DNA of 56,353 nucleotides from contig JAUSAX010000121.1 in assembly GCA_030652315.1 (NCBI GenBank), positions 1 through 56,353 on the forward strand, given 5' to 3'. Within the stretch, counting starts at the first letter, position 1. Each line of letters begins with the position of its first letter. The position numbers were made by a program, and so were the translations under genes. Origin of the DNA: Afipia sp. (GTDB lineage Bacteria; Pseudomonadota; Alphaproteobacteria; Rhizobiales; Xanthobacteraceae). Positions 33,928 through 42,462 of the stretch are shown here, piece after piece. The notes beneath the pieces are model-generated. The model was given only the letters and a program-made list of their open reading frames with translations, had not been told where the DNA came from and did no database searches.

Positions 33928-34863
33928 TTAAAGCGCCGCCGTCAATTCAGGAACGGCCTGATAAAGATCGGCGACCAGGCCGTAGTCCGCCACCTGGAAG
34001 ATCGGCGCGTCCTCGTCCTTGTTGATCGCGACGATCACCTTGGAGTCCTTCATGCCGGCCAGATGCTGGATCGCGCCGGAAATACCGATGGCGATATACA
34101 GTTCGGGCGCGACCACCTTGCCGGTCTGGCCGACCTGCCAGTCGTTCGGCGCATAGCCCGCGTCCACCGCGGCGCGCGACGCGCCGACGCCGGCGCCCAG
34201 CTTGTCCGCCAGCGGTTCGATGTACTTGGCGAAGTTCTCACGGCTCTGCATGGCACGGCCACCGGAGACGATGATCTTGGCCGAGGTCAGTTCCGGGCGA
34301 TCGCTCTTGGCGACTTCCTCGCCGACGAAGCTCGACAGCGCCGGATCAGCCGCTGCCGCCGCGTTCTCGACCGACGCGCTGCCGCCATCACCGGCCGCCG
34401 CGAACGTCGAGGTCCGCACGGTGATGACCTTCTTGGCATCCTTGGACTTCACGGTCTGGATCGCGTTGCCGGCATAGATCGGCCGCTCGAACGTGTCGGG
34501 CGAAACCACCTTGATGATTTCGGAGATCTGCATCACGTCGAGCAGTGCTGCGACGCGCGGCATCACGTTCTTGAAACGCGAGGTCGCAGGCGCGACGAAC
34601 GCGTCATACGATCCGCCCAGCGAGACGATCAGCGCGGCCAGCGGCTCGGCCAGATCGTGTTCGAGACTCGCGTCTTCCGCGAGAAGAACCTTGGTGACAC
34701 CCTTGAGCTTCGCCGCCGCTTCGGCGGCGGCCTTGGTGCCCTCACCGCCACCGGCGACAAGAACGTGGACCTCGGCGCCGAGCGCGACAGCCGCGGTCAG
34801 TGCCTTGTTGGTGGAATCCTTCAGGGTGGCGTGGTCGTGTTCAGCAATCAGCAGCGTGGCCAT
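33928..34863 (-). CDS. etfA: Electron transfer flavoprotein subunit alpha
   Basis: 311 residues. The C-terminal FAD-binding domain carries the family signature around [11 protein letters not shown] (about 200), then [21 protein letters not shown] and [16 protein letters not shown]. With EtfB it carries electrons from acyl-CoA dehydrogenases to ETF:quinone oxidoreductase. The start codon overlaps the etfB stop by one base (TGATG), so expression is coupled. Confidence 0.97.
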   Translation of the reverse strand: MATLLIAEHDHATLKDSTNKALTAAVALGAEVHVLVAGGGEGTKAAAEAAAKLKGVTKVLLAEDASLEHDLAEPLAALIVSLGGSYDAFVAPATSRFKNVMPRVAALLDVMQISEIIKVVSPDTFERPIYAGNAIQTVKSKDAKKVITVRTSTFAAAGDGGSASVENAAAAADPALSSFVGEEVAKSDRPELTSAKIIVSGGRAMQSRENFAKYIEPLADKLGAGVGASRAAVDAGYAPNDWQVGQTGKVVAPELYIAIGISGAIQHLAGMKDSKVIVAINKDEDAPIFQVADYGLVADLYQAVPELTAAL

Positions 34864-35609
34864 CAGAGCGCCCCTACTTCCTTAAGTTTCGACACCAGTT
34901 CGGCGACGTCCTTGACCTTGACGCCCGCCTTGCGGCCCGGAGGCTCGGTTGTCTTGAGAACTTCGAGACGCGGCGAAAGATCGACGCCGAAGCTGTCGGC
35001 GGTCTTTTCGTCGATCGGCTTCTTCTTCGCCTTCATGATGTTGGGAAGGCTTGCATAGCGCGGCTCGTTGAGACGCAGGTCAGTGGTCACGATCGCCGGT
35101 CCCTTGACCTTCACGGTCTGCAGGCCGCCGTCGACTTCGCGGGTGACCTTGAAGTCCGATCCGTCGACTTCGAGCTTGGAGGCGAAGGTCGCCTGCGACC
35201 AGCCGAGCAGTGCCGCCAGCATCTGGCCGGTCTGGTTGCTGTCGTCATCGATCGCCTGCTTGCCGAGAATCACGAGACCTGGCTTTTCCTCGTCCACGAT
35301 GGCCTTCAAAATCTTGGCGACGCCGAGCGGCTCGACAGCGCCTTCGGCCTTCACGAGGATGCCGCGGTCGGCGCCCATGGCGAGGCCGGTGCGGATGGTT
35401 TCCGACGCCTGCGCGGGTCCGATCGACACCACAACAACCTCGGTCGCCTTGCCGGCCTCTTTCAGGCGCAGGGCTTCCTCGACGGCGATTTCGTCGAACG
35501 GATTCATCGACATCTTGACGTTGGCGAGCTCAACGCCCGTCCCGTCGCTCTTGACGCGAATCTTGACGTTGTAGTCAACGACGCGCTTAACCGGCACCAG
35601 AACCTTCAT
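34863..35609 (-). CDS. etfB: Electron transfer flavoprotein subunit beta
   Basis: 248 residues. Starts [19 protein letters not shown]. It contains the AMP-binding/structural segment [16 protein letters not shown] and the ETF-beta signature [27 protein letters not shown]. It is the first gene of etfBA. About 130 bases separate it from the cobalamin adenosyltransferase upstream; no strong terminator is visible there. Confidence 0.97.
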   Translation of the reverse strand: MKVLVPVKRVVDYNVKIRVKSDGTGVELANVKMSMNPFDEIAVEEALRLKEAGKATEVVVVSIGPAQASETIRTGLAMGADRGILVKAEGAVEPLGVAKILKAIVDEEKPGLVILGKQAIDDDSNQTGQMLAALLGWSQATFASKLEVDGSDFKVTREVDGGLQTVKVKGPAIVTTDLRLNEPRYASLPNIMKAKKKPIDEKTADSFGVDLSPRLEVLKTTEPPGRKAGVKVKDVAELVSKLKEVGAL

Positions 35610-35741
35610 CGGTTCCCCTTCGTCTTGAAATGGTTGATCACATCCACTCTAAAGCGGTTGGCCGCGGAACCTAATGGTCCCGCCAATCCGGGTCAACGCG
35701 CGAAAACTAGAAATACAGGAAGGTATACCTAATACACGCGA

Positions 35742-36314
35742 TCACCGGTTTTGACCCGGCACCCAAAGCACATCGCGGGCACCGTTGTCATTGACCGAGC
35801 GGCCGGCCACGAACAGAAAATCCGACAGCCGGTTCAGATACTGCACAGCGGCATCGCTGACCGGCTCGTCCGGCTGGGATGCCAGTTCCACCACCATCCG
35901 CTCCGCCCGACGGCAAACGGTTCTCGCCAGGTGGAGGTGGGCCGCAGCCGGTGTTCCGCCAGGCAAAATAAAAGAGTTCAATGGCGCCAGATCGGCATTA
36001 AGCGCGTCGATATCCTGCTCGAGGCGTTCGACCTGCGTGGTCAGCACGCGCAGCCGTTCGGCCTTGCCCTCCCGCTGCGGCACGGCCAGATCGGCACCAA
36101 GATCGAACAGGTCGTTCTGCACCCGGCCGAGCATGGCATCGATGGCGGGGGCCTGCGCCAGATGAAGACGCGCCACGCCGATCACGGCGTTGGTTTCATC
36201 GACGGTTCCATAGGCGCTGACGCGAAGATCGTATTTCGGGCGGCGTTCGCCGCTGCCGAGCGCCGTGGTGCCGTCGTCGCCGGTGCGCGTGTAAATCCGG
36301 TTGAGAATGACCAT
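35742..36314 (-). CDS. Cob(I)yrinic acid a,c-diamide / cobalamin adenosyltransferase, PduO type
   Basis: 190 residues. The N-terminal YTRTGDDGTTAL (about 8-19) is the ATP-binding loop of PduO-type adenosyltransferases; AYGTVDETNAVIG and FILPGGTPAAAHLHLARTVCRRAER complete the five-helix active site. It attaches the adenosyl group to cobalamin, giving coenzyme B12. The position upstream of etfBA and the HIG1-like gene is common in this bacterial group but gives no clear pathway link. Confidence 0.94.
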   Translation of the reverse strand: MVILNRIYTRTGDDGTTALGSGERRPKYDLRVSAYGTVDETNAVIGVARLHLAQAPAIDAMLGRVQNDLFDLGADLAVPQREGKAERLRVLTTQVERLEQDIDALNADLAPLNSFILPGGTPAAAHLHLARTVCRRAERMVVELASQPDEPVSDAAVQYLNRLSDFLFVAGRSVNDNGARDVLWVPGQNR

Positions 36315-36359
36315 CGCATCGATCCGTGTTGGTGGTTAATCCAGTCTGCCCTCGTCTAA

Positions 36360-36569
36360 TCAACTCTTACCAAGCGCCCAGACGGCGAGCATGGCAATCA
36401 CGATAGCGACGAACTGGAGCAATACGCGCAGCCGCATCAGCTTCTGCGAGGTGTTGGGCGAGCCGCCGCGCATCATGTTGAACAGGCCGAGCATCAGCAC
36501 GATGGTGACCGCGGCCAATGCGATGGGAAGGGCGATGCTTGAGAGGAACGATGTCATGAGGGGGTACAT
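36360..36569 (-). CDS. HIG1-domain (twin transmembrane) protein
   Basis: 69 residues with two membrane helices (SSIALPIALAAVTIVLMLGLF and LLQFVAIVIAMLAVWALG). The loop NMMRGGSPNTSQKLMRLRVLLQF is typical of bacterial HIG_1_N proteins, which have been linked to respiratory supercomplexes in related alphaproteobacteria. Starts at 36569 or 36557 are possible; neither has a strong binding site. It is located 45 bases upstream of the adenosyltransferase gene, so they likely share a transcript. Confidence 0.85.
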   Translation of the reverse strand: MYPLMTSFLSSIALPIALAAVTIVLMLGLFNMMRGGSPNTSQKLMRLRVLLQFVAIVIAMLAVWALGKS

Positions 36570-36655
36570 AACACCGCCGAAAGCCTCGCGCCATCGCCCG
36601 CCGGAAAATGTGGGAGAGAACCTTTTGGCTCCCGGTGTGGTGGTTCAAAAACATG

Positions 36656-36680
36656 GCGAACGTCGGATTCGGGACACTAG
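36656..36680. repeat. CTAG repeat half, copy F
   Basis: GCGAACGTCGGATTCGGGAC followed by ACTAG is a right-hand half of the CTAG hairpin family, close to the reverse complement of copies D and E. I see no left half nearby. It lies in the divergent gap between the HIG1-like gene and yihY. Confidence 0.75.
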
Positions 36681-36741
36681 CCGTACATGACTTTAGGTGC
36701 CCGGCGCGGTAAATCATGGATGCAATGGATCAGGGTGAAAC

Positions 36742-37626
36742 GTGAGGCTGCTCCGAGACGCCTTCAATATCGCACTCGATGCGTTCTACACATTCCTGGC
36801 CGACGACGGCTGGGCGATCGCTAGTCATATCGCACTGTCGGCGCTGATGGCTCTGTTTCCCTTCCTGATCGTCATTACCGCCCTTGCCGGGGTCTTCGGC
36901 TCCAAGGACCTTGCCGACCGGGCCGCCGAAATGATGCTGGACGCCTGGCCCTCGCAGGTCGCCGACGCACTGTCCGGCGAAATGCACAGCGTGCTGACCC
37001 AGTCGCATGGCGGGACCCTGACCATCGGTCTCGTGCTCGCGATCTACTTCGCATCGAACGGCGTAGAAAGCCTGCGTGTCGGCCTCAATCGCGCCTATAG
37101 CGTGGTCGAACAGCGCAGCTGGTACTGGCTGCGCCTTGAATCGATCGGCTACACCATGGTCGCAGCGGTCATGTCGCTGGCCATGGCTTTCCTGATCGTG
37201 CTCGGCCCGCTGATTCTGGCGACAGCCCGGCGCTATATCCCGCTACGGGTCGAACCCAATGAAAACCTTCTCAACATCCTGCGCTACGGCCTAACGATCC
37301 TGGCTCTCGTCGCGGCGCTGATCATTTTGCACAAGTGGCTGCCCGCGGGCACACGCAAGCTGCGCGAGATCATGCCGGGCATCGTGGTCACGATGCTCGC
37401 GTCGCTGGTGTCCGGCGTGATGTTCGGAAAATACCTTGAGCGCTTCGCCAGCAATTACGTCACGACCTATGCCGGCCTTGCGTCGGTGATGATCGCGCTG
37501 GTGTTTCTGTATTTCATCGCCGCGATTTTCATCTACGGCGGCGAACTCAACGCGTCGATCGTCAAGTGGCAGAAATCTAACGCCGCGTCGCGTGAAGAAG
37601 CGCCGTCGCCAGCGCGCGCGGGCTGA
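36742..37626 (+). CDS. YihY/BrkB family membrane protein
   Basis: 294 residues from a GTG start. Six membrane helices; the conserved pieces IASHIALSALMALFPFLIVITALAG, SNGVESLRVGLNRAY (about 110-124) and LERFASNYVTTYAGLASVMIALVFLYFIAAIFIYGGELNA are those of the YihY (formerly 'RNase BN') family, whose function is unsettled. The last 50 bases overlap the 3' end of the histidine kinase gene on the other strand. Confidence 0.93.
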   Translation: MRLLRDAFNIALDAFYTFLADDGWAIASHIALSALMALFPFLIVITALAGVFGSKDLADRAAEMMLDAWPSQVADALSGEMHSVLTQSHGGTLTIGLVLAIYFASNGVESLRVGLNRAYSVVEQRSWYWLRLESIGYTMVAAVMSLAMAFLIVLGPLILATARRYIPLRVEPNENLLNILRYGLTILALVAALIILHKWLPAGTRKLREIMPGIVVTMLASLVSGVMFGKYLERFASNYVTTYAGLASVMIALVFLYFIAAIFIYGGELNASIVKWQKSNAASREEAPSPARAG

Positions 37627-38845
37627 CCGGCTTGGTCAGGAACGCATTTGCGCCTGCGGCGCGCGAGGCGTCCTCATCTTCAGCGCGGCCTGACACTCCG
37701 ATGATGGTGATGCGCCCGTGCGGCCCTTCGAGCGCGCGGACGCGGCGGATCGCTTCAACGCCGTCGATGCCCGGAAGCACCATGTCCATCAGCACCGCAT
37801 CGAAGTTGCCTTGCGCGATCCTCTCCGGCGCCGCCTCACCGCGCCCGATGAATTCGGCCTGATGGCCGAGTTCGGTCAGAATGGCGTTGAGCACGACGCG
37901 GCCAAACGGATTGTCCTCGATGCTGAGAATGCGAAGGCCTTGCGACGGACGCGGCGGCATGTCCGATCCCGGCGCAGATTGCAGCCCCTTGGCCCGCTTC
38001 ACCGCAACGGTCAGCACGAACGTCATCCCGCCGCCACTGCGCTGAGTCGCAGTGATGTCGCCCCCCATCGCGCGGGCCAGTTGCTTGACCGACGACAACC
38101 CGAGGCCCGCACCGCCGAAGCGGGAGGCGATGCTGACATTGGCCTGCGAGAACGGCTTGAACAGCCGCCTGATCTCCGCAAGCGAAAGACCGATGCCGCT
38201 GTCGGAGACCGCAAAGGCGATGCTCAGCCTGTCGGCCGAACCGGCTTTGACCGAGACGTCGAGGGCCACCGTGCCCTGCTGCGTGAACTTGACCGCGTTA
38301 TCGATCAGGTTCTCGAGCGCCGCACGCAGGCGCACCGGGTCGCCGATCACGAAAACCGGCAGTTTCGCGGCGATCCCAACCTGCGATCGCAGGCCCTTCG
38401 CGGCGGCACGGCCGGCCAGCGAATCCCCGATCGCCCGTGACAGCGCCTGAAGATCGAAAAAATCCTGACGCACCGCCAGCCCGGCGGTGTCATGGCGCGC
38501 GGCATCGACAAACAGCGTGGCCAGCGCAGCCAGATGTTCCGCGCCGACCTTGATCGTATCCACCCAGCGCCGCTCCCGCTCGCCGAGTTCGGACGTCGCC
38601 AGCAGCGAACTGATCGCCAGAATACCGGTCAGCGGCGTGCGGACCTCGTGGGCGAACGCGGCCAGCGCGGCTTCGACGATACGCGATTCCGGATCCGGCC
38701 GTTTGGCCCGCCGCTTTGCGGGCGGCTTGGCGACAGCCTTTTTCACACGCGCTTTTTTCGCCACGCGCGTCTTTCGCGCAGGCGTTTTTGCACCATCTTT
38801 GCCGCGCGTCTTCAGGCTGCGCTTGACGCGCGATTTCGCCGCCAT
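37577..38845 (-). CDS. Soluble hybrid histidine kinase with basic N-terminal tail
   Basis: 422 residues, no membrane helix. Residues 1-52 are Lys/Arg/Ala-rich, resembling a histone H1 tail. HisKA follows with phospho-acceptor His66 in FAHEVRTPLTG, then HATPase_c with N box LENLIDNAVKF, G1 SDSGIGLS and G2 FGGAGLGL. The C-terminal receiver has Asp354 in LMDMVLPGIDG and Lys in LTKPVS. No sensor domain is visible, so input may come through a partner. The ATG at 38845 was preferred to 38878. It probably shares a transcript with gluQRS, 65 bases upstream. Confidence 0.92.
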   Translation of the reverse strand: MAAKSRVKRSLKTRGKDGAKTPARKTRVAKKARVKKAVAKPPAKRRAKRPDPESRIVEAALAAFAHEVRTPLTGILAISSLLATSELGERERRWVDTIKVGAEHLAALATLFVDAARHDTAGLAVRQDFFDLQALSRAIGDSLAGRAAAKGLRSQVGIAAKLPVFVIGDPVRLRAALENLIDNAVKFTQQGTVALDVSVKAGSADRLSIAFAVSDSGIGLSLAEIRRLFKPFSQANVSIASRFGGAGLGLSSVKQLARAMGGDITATQRSGGGMTFVLTVAVKRAKGLQSAPGSDMPPRPSQGLRILSIEDNPFGRVVLNAILTELGHQAEFIGRGEAAPERIAQGNFDAVLMDMVLPGIDGVEAIRRVRALEGPHGRITIIGVSGRAEDEDASRAAGANAFLTKPVSPRALATALLHATRR

Positions 38846-38910
38846 GATTCCCCACCCATCCGGCACCCAACATGACATGCCGGAGGCGCGGGAGTCACGC
38901 TACCGCGGGT

Positions 38911-39789
38911 TTAGGACGGGTTAATACCAACAAGACGCCGTATCTCCGCCGGAGTCGCCCCACCGGCCCGCAAGTCCCGGAGCGCCGTGGACCGCGTCGA
39001 TTTCGACAGCTTCTGCCCGGCGTCGTCCAGCACGAGGGCGTGATGGCGGTAGACCGGCTGCGGCAATCCGAGCAATTCCTGCAGCAGACGGTGCACGCCG
39101 GTCGCCCAAAACAGGTCCTCGCCCCGTACGACGTGGGTGACGCCCTGCAAGGCGTCGTCGATGACCACCGACAGATGATAGCTCGTCGGCGTGTCCTTCC
39201 GGGCTAGGATGACGTCGCCCCACTGTTCGGGCCGCGCCGGAACGTCGCCAGTTTCGCCATCCGGGCCCGCCCCCTGCTCCCTCCATGACAGGGGCCCGGC
39301 ACGCGCCACGGCCGCAATCATATCGAGCCGCAGGGCATAGGGCGCTTCCGCGCGGGTTCTCTGCGCGCGTTCCGCTTCCGTGAGTTGCCTGCCGGTGCCG
39401 GGATAGACCGGAGCGCCGTCGGGATCGCGCGGCCACGCGCCCGAACGCCCCTTTTCCTCGACCATCCGGGCGATCTCCGCACGGCTCTCGAACGCGGGAT
39501 AAATCAGACCGTCACGCGCGAGCCGATCAACCGCCTCACGGTAAAGCGCGAGGTGTTCCGACTGCCGCCGCACCGGCTGTTCCCACGCAATGCCGAGCCA
39601 CGCGAGATCCTCATAAATGGCCCGCTCAAAGTCCGGCCGGCAGCGGGTCGCATCGATGTCCTCGATCCGCAGCAACAAGCGCCCGCCGCTTTGCTGCGCC
39701 AGATCGAAATTCAGCAACGCCGAACGCGCGTGTCCGAGATGGAGAAATCCATTCGGACTTGGCGCGAAACGGAAAACGGGTGGCGGCAT
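38911..39789 (-). CDS. gluQRS: tRNA glutamyl-Q(34) synthetase GluQRS, lacking zinc ligands
   Basis: 292 residues, a class I glutamyl-tRNA synthetase catalytic core without the anticodon domain. FAPSPNGFLHLGH is the HIGH motif at about 8-20, and KLSKS near 265 is the KMSKS motif. GluQRS glutamylates queuosine in tRNA-Asp. The usual Zn ligands are replaced: Ala99 and Glu101 stand where the family has Cys, and Gly133 stands for the last Cys in YPGTG, while Tyr129 remains. The zinc site is therefore lost, though the rest of the core looks intact. Confidence 0.92.
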   Translation of the reverse strand: MPPPVFRFAPSPNGFLHLGHARSALLNFDLAQQSGGRLLLRIEDIDATRCRPDFERAIYEDLAWLGIAWEQPVRRQSEHLALYREAVDRLARDGLIYPAFESRAEIARMVEEKGRSGAWPRDPDGAPVYPGTGRQLTEAERAQRTRAEAPYALRLDMIAAVARAGPLSWREQGAGPDGETGDVPARPEQWGDVILARKDTPTSYHLSVVIDDALQGVTHVVRGEDLFWATGVHRLLQELLGLPQPVYRHHALVLDDAGQKLSKSTRSTALRDLRAGGATPAEIRRLVGINPS

Positions 39790-39863
39790 GGTTCGGCCCT
39801 GTTCAACGCATGCTGCTGGAGCAATTGCACTCGCGTCCGATTCCCTTCATGCTCACAAATTCA

Positions 39864-40688
39864 ATGACAGTCCATCTCAACACGCAAGCGGACCTTGAGG
39901 ACGCAATTCACGCGTTGGTTCGTATCGATCCCCGGCTCGGCCCCGTCGCTGATGTCGCCGGGATGCCGTCCCTGCGGCGGCGCGAACCCGGCTTCGCGGG
40001 TCTCGCGGCCATCGTCTGCGGTCAACAGTTGTCGACCAAGGCCGCCGCGGCGATCTGGGGCCGCGTCAGCACCACGTTCGATCCGTTTCATCACGACGCG
40101 CTGAAAAGCGCGCGCGCGGACCGGCTCGGGCGTCTGGGTCTGTCAGCGGCGAAGATCAAGTCGCTCAAGTTCATCGCGCGCGAACTGAGCGCAGAGCGGC
40201 TTAATCTAGAGGTACTCGCCGAAGAGGATGCCGACGCCGCCCACGCGACGCTGACCAAGCTACATGGCATCGGCCCATGGACCGCCGACATCTATCTGCT
40301 GTTTTGCCTTGGTCACGGCGATGCGTGGCCCGCCGGCGATCTCGCGATCCAGGAAGCGATGCGGATCGGGCTTGGACTGAAAGCGCGTCCGACCGTGAAA
40401 GAGATGCAGCCGCTGGCGGAGCCATGGCGGCCGCTGCGTGGCGCCGCGGCACATCTGTGGTGGTCGTATTATCACGCGATCAAAAAACGCGAAGGCGTGA
40501 TCGCAGGAACTGCACCAACGCCGAAGACGCAGGCCAAGAAAGCGCCGCCAAAAGCCAAATCCGTTTCAAACACCAAACCAGTTTTAAACAAATCCCGCAT
40601 CGCAAAAACGTCAACGAAGACGACGAAGAATGCGCTACCAAAGAAAGCTGCAAAGAGAACAGCGAAGAAAGCGGGAGCACGGAAATGA
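39864..40688 (+). CDS. DNA-3-methyladenine glycosylase II (AlkA-type) with basic tail
   Basis: 274 residues. The HhH-GPD fold carries LHGIGPWTADIYLL (about 133-146) and the catalytic Asp159 in WPAGDL. It excises alkylated bases in base-excision repair. Residues 218-274 form a Lys/Ala/Pro/Ser tail (KKAAKRTAKKAGARK at the end) not found in short AlkA homologues, probably for non-specific DNA binding. Starts at 39864 and 39849 are both possible; no good ribosome binding site is seen. The stop overlaps the DUF2855 start by four bases. Confidence 0.9.
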   Translation: MTVHLNTQADLEDAIHALVRIDPRLGPVADVAGMPSLRRREPGFAGLAAIVCGQQLSTKAAAAIWGRVSTTFDPFHHDALKSARADRLGRLGLSAAKIKSLKFIARELSAERLNLEVLAEEDADAAHATLTKLHGIGPWTADIYLLFCLGHGDAWPAGDLAIQEAMRIGLGLKARPTVKEMQPLAEPWRPLRGAAAHLWWSYYHAIKKREGVIAGTAPTPKTQAKKAPPKAKSVSNTKPVLNKSRIAKTSTKTTKNALPKKAAKRTAKKAGARK

Positions 40689-41776
40689 CATCGTCCACTC
40701 AGTTCGTCGTGAGACGTAACGATCTGGCGACGTGCCGACTGGTTGAAGTGCCATTGCCGAGTGTGACGCAACTGCCCGAGAACGGGCTGCTGGTGAAGGT
40801 CGATCGTTTCGCATTCACTGCGAACAACATCACCTATGCGATGCTGGGCGACCAGTTGAAGTACTGGCATCTGTTTCCCGCGCCGGACGGATTCGGCAAC
40901 ATTCCGGTGTGGGGATTTGGCCGGGTGATCGAATCGCGGCACCCGGACATCGCCAAGGGCGAAGTGCTGTTCGGCTACCTGCCGATGGCGACGCATCTCG
41001 TGATCGAAGCCGCCGACGTGAAGAAGACCGGTTTCCGCGACGCCGCCGCGCACCGGCAAAGCGTCTCGCCGGTCTACAACGCATATTCCCGCGTCACCGG
41101 CAATCCAGCATTCGAGGGCCGCAATGGCGACTATCAGGCGTTGCTGCGCCCGCTGTTCATGCTGTCGTTCCTGGTGGACGACTTCCTCGCCGACAAGGAT
41201 TTCTTCGGCGCAACGAGCGTGATCCTCTCCAGCGCATCGAGCAAGACGGCGTTCGGGCTGGCGTGGCTGCTGCATACCCACCGCAAGCCCGTGCGCGTGA
41301 TCGGACTCACTGCCGCGGGCAACGTGGATTTCGTCACATCGCTCGGCTGCTACGACGAAGTCGTGACTTACGACAAGATCGAATCGATGCCGGACCAGCC
41401 CGTCGCCTTCGTCGATATGGCCGGCAATCCCGATCTGCGCACGCGGCTGCACAGGCATTTCGGCGACCGGATGGTCTACAGCGGGCGCGTCGGTCTCACC
41501 CATCAGGACGCTGCACCGGACGACGACTCGCTGCCCGGCGCCAAGCCGACATGGTTCTTCGCGCCGGACCAGATCCGCAAGCGCGCCAAGGAATGGGGCC
41601 CGGGCGGAATCGACCAGCGATTCGGCGCGGTCTGGTCGGGCTTTACCGCTGCGATGGGACCGAAACTCGATGTGGTGGAAAGCCGGGGTTCCGATGCGGT
41701 CCAGCGGATCTATCTGGACACGCTGAAAGGCCGCGTAAAACCGGCACAAGCGCACATGCTGTCCATGGCCGATTGA
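40685..41776 (+). CDS. DUF2855 family (MDR-like) protein
   Basis: 363 residues. VKVDRFAFTANNITYAMLGD near residues 38-57 recalls the GroES-like domain of medium-chain dehydrogenases. SVILSSASSKTAFGLAWLL near 180 recalls the Rossmann part, and VRVIGLTAAGNVDFVTSLGCYDEVVTYD follows. Family DUF2855 is uncharacterised; a quinone or enone reductase-like role is a guess. The ATG lies within the stop of the glycosylase gene (ATGA), so the two are co-translated. Confidence 0.88.
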   Translation: MTSSTQFVVRRNDLATCRLVEVPLPSVTQLPENGLLVKVDRFAFTANNITYAMLGDQLKYWHLFPAPDGFGNIPVWGFGRVIESRHPDIAKGEVLFGYLPMATHLVIEAADVKKTGFRDAAAHRQSVSPVYNAYSRVTGNPAFEGRNGDYQALLRPLFMLSFLVDDFLADKDFFGATSVILSSASSKTAFGLAWLLHTHRKPVRVIGLTAAGNVDFVTSLGCYDEVVTYDKIESMPDQPVAFVDMAGNPDLRTRLHRHFGDRMVYSGRVGLTHQDAAPDDDSLPGAKPTWFFAPDQIRKRAKEWGPGGIDQRFGAVWSGFTAAMGPKLDVVESRGSDAVQRIYLDTLKGRVKPAQAHMLSMAD

Positions 41777-41893
41777 GGCGAAACACTCACCGGCAGGTGA
41801 GCGGAAACGCTCTTCACAATACCGTCACGCTGCCTGTAGTATGTCATCCCAAGCTGCTTCGCAGCCAATTGGGGTTGGGGCCAGGAGCGTTAC

Positions 41894-42451
41894 TTGAACG
41901 CACATGTGTCACAAGGCGGTTGGCCGGTACTCGTGCTGAATGCGGACTTCCGGCCGCTGAGCTACTATCCGCTGTCGCTCTGGTCCTGGCAGGATGCTGT
42001 CAAGGCCGTGTTCCTCGACCGCGTCAATATCGTTGCGAACTACGATCACGCGGTTCACAGCCCCACCTTCGAGATGCAGCTACCGAGCGTGGTCTCGCTC
42101 AAGTCGTTCGTGAAGCCGACGACGCATCCCGCCTTCACCCGGTTCAACGTCTTCCTGCGCGACCGCTTCTCTTGCCAGTATTGCACGTCGCAGGACGACC
42201 TGACCTTCGATCACATCATCCCGCGCTCGCGTGGCGGCCAGACCACGTGGGAAAACGTCGTGGCAGCCTGTTCACCGTGCAACCTGCGCAAGGGCAACAT
42301 GACGATGGCGCAGGCGCGGATGCATCCGCGCCAGATGCCGTTCGCGCCGACGGTCCACCAGCTCCACCGCAACGGCCGGCTGTTCCCGCCGAACTACCTG
42401 CACCAAAGCTGGCTCGACTATCTCTATTGGGACACCGAACTCGATCCGTAA
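41894..42451 (+). CDS. HNH endonuclease family protein
   Basis: 185 residues from a TTG start with AGGAG six bases upstream. The HNH motif has zinc pairs CQYC (94-97) and CSPC (126-129), catalytic DH at 106-107 and Asn at 121/130. The N-terminal part (VLVLNADFRPLSYYPLSLWSW) is conserved in a widespread stand-alone chromosomal HNH family in proteobacteria, not phage-linked. The substrate is unknown. Confidence 0.93.
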   Translation: MNAHVSQGGWPVLVLNADFRPLSYYPLSLWSWQDAVKAVFLDRVNIVANYDHAVHSPTFEMQLPSVVSLKSFVKPTTHPAFTRFNVFLRDRFSCQYCTSQDDLTFDHIIPRSRGGQTTWENVVAACSPCNLRKGNMTMAQARMHPRQMPFAPTVHQLHRNGRLFPPNYLHQSWLDYLYWDTELDP

Positions 42452-42462
42452 GCTCTTCGCCG

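Noticed and set aside
41894..42451. HNH nuclease as a phage or homing element
   Set aside because: It belongs to a stand-alone chromosomal family, has a normal ribosome binding site and no flanking repeats or phage genes.
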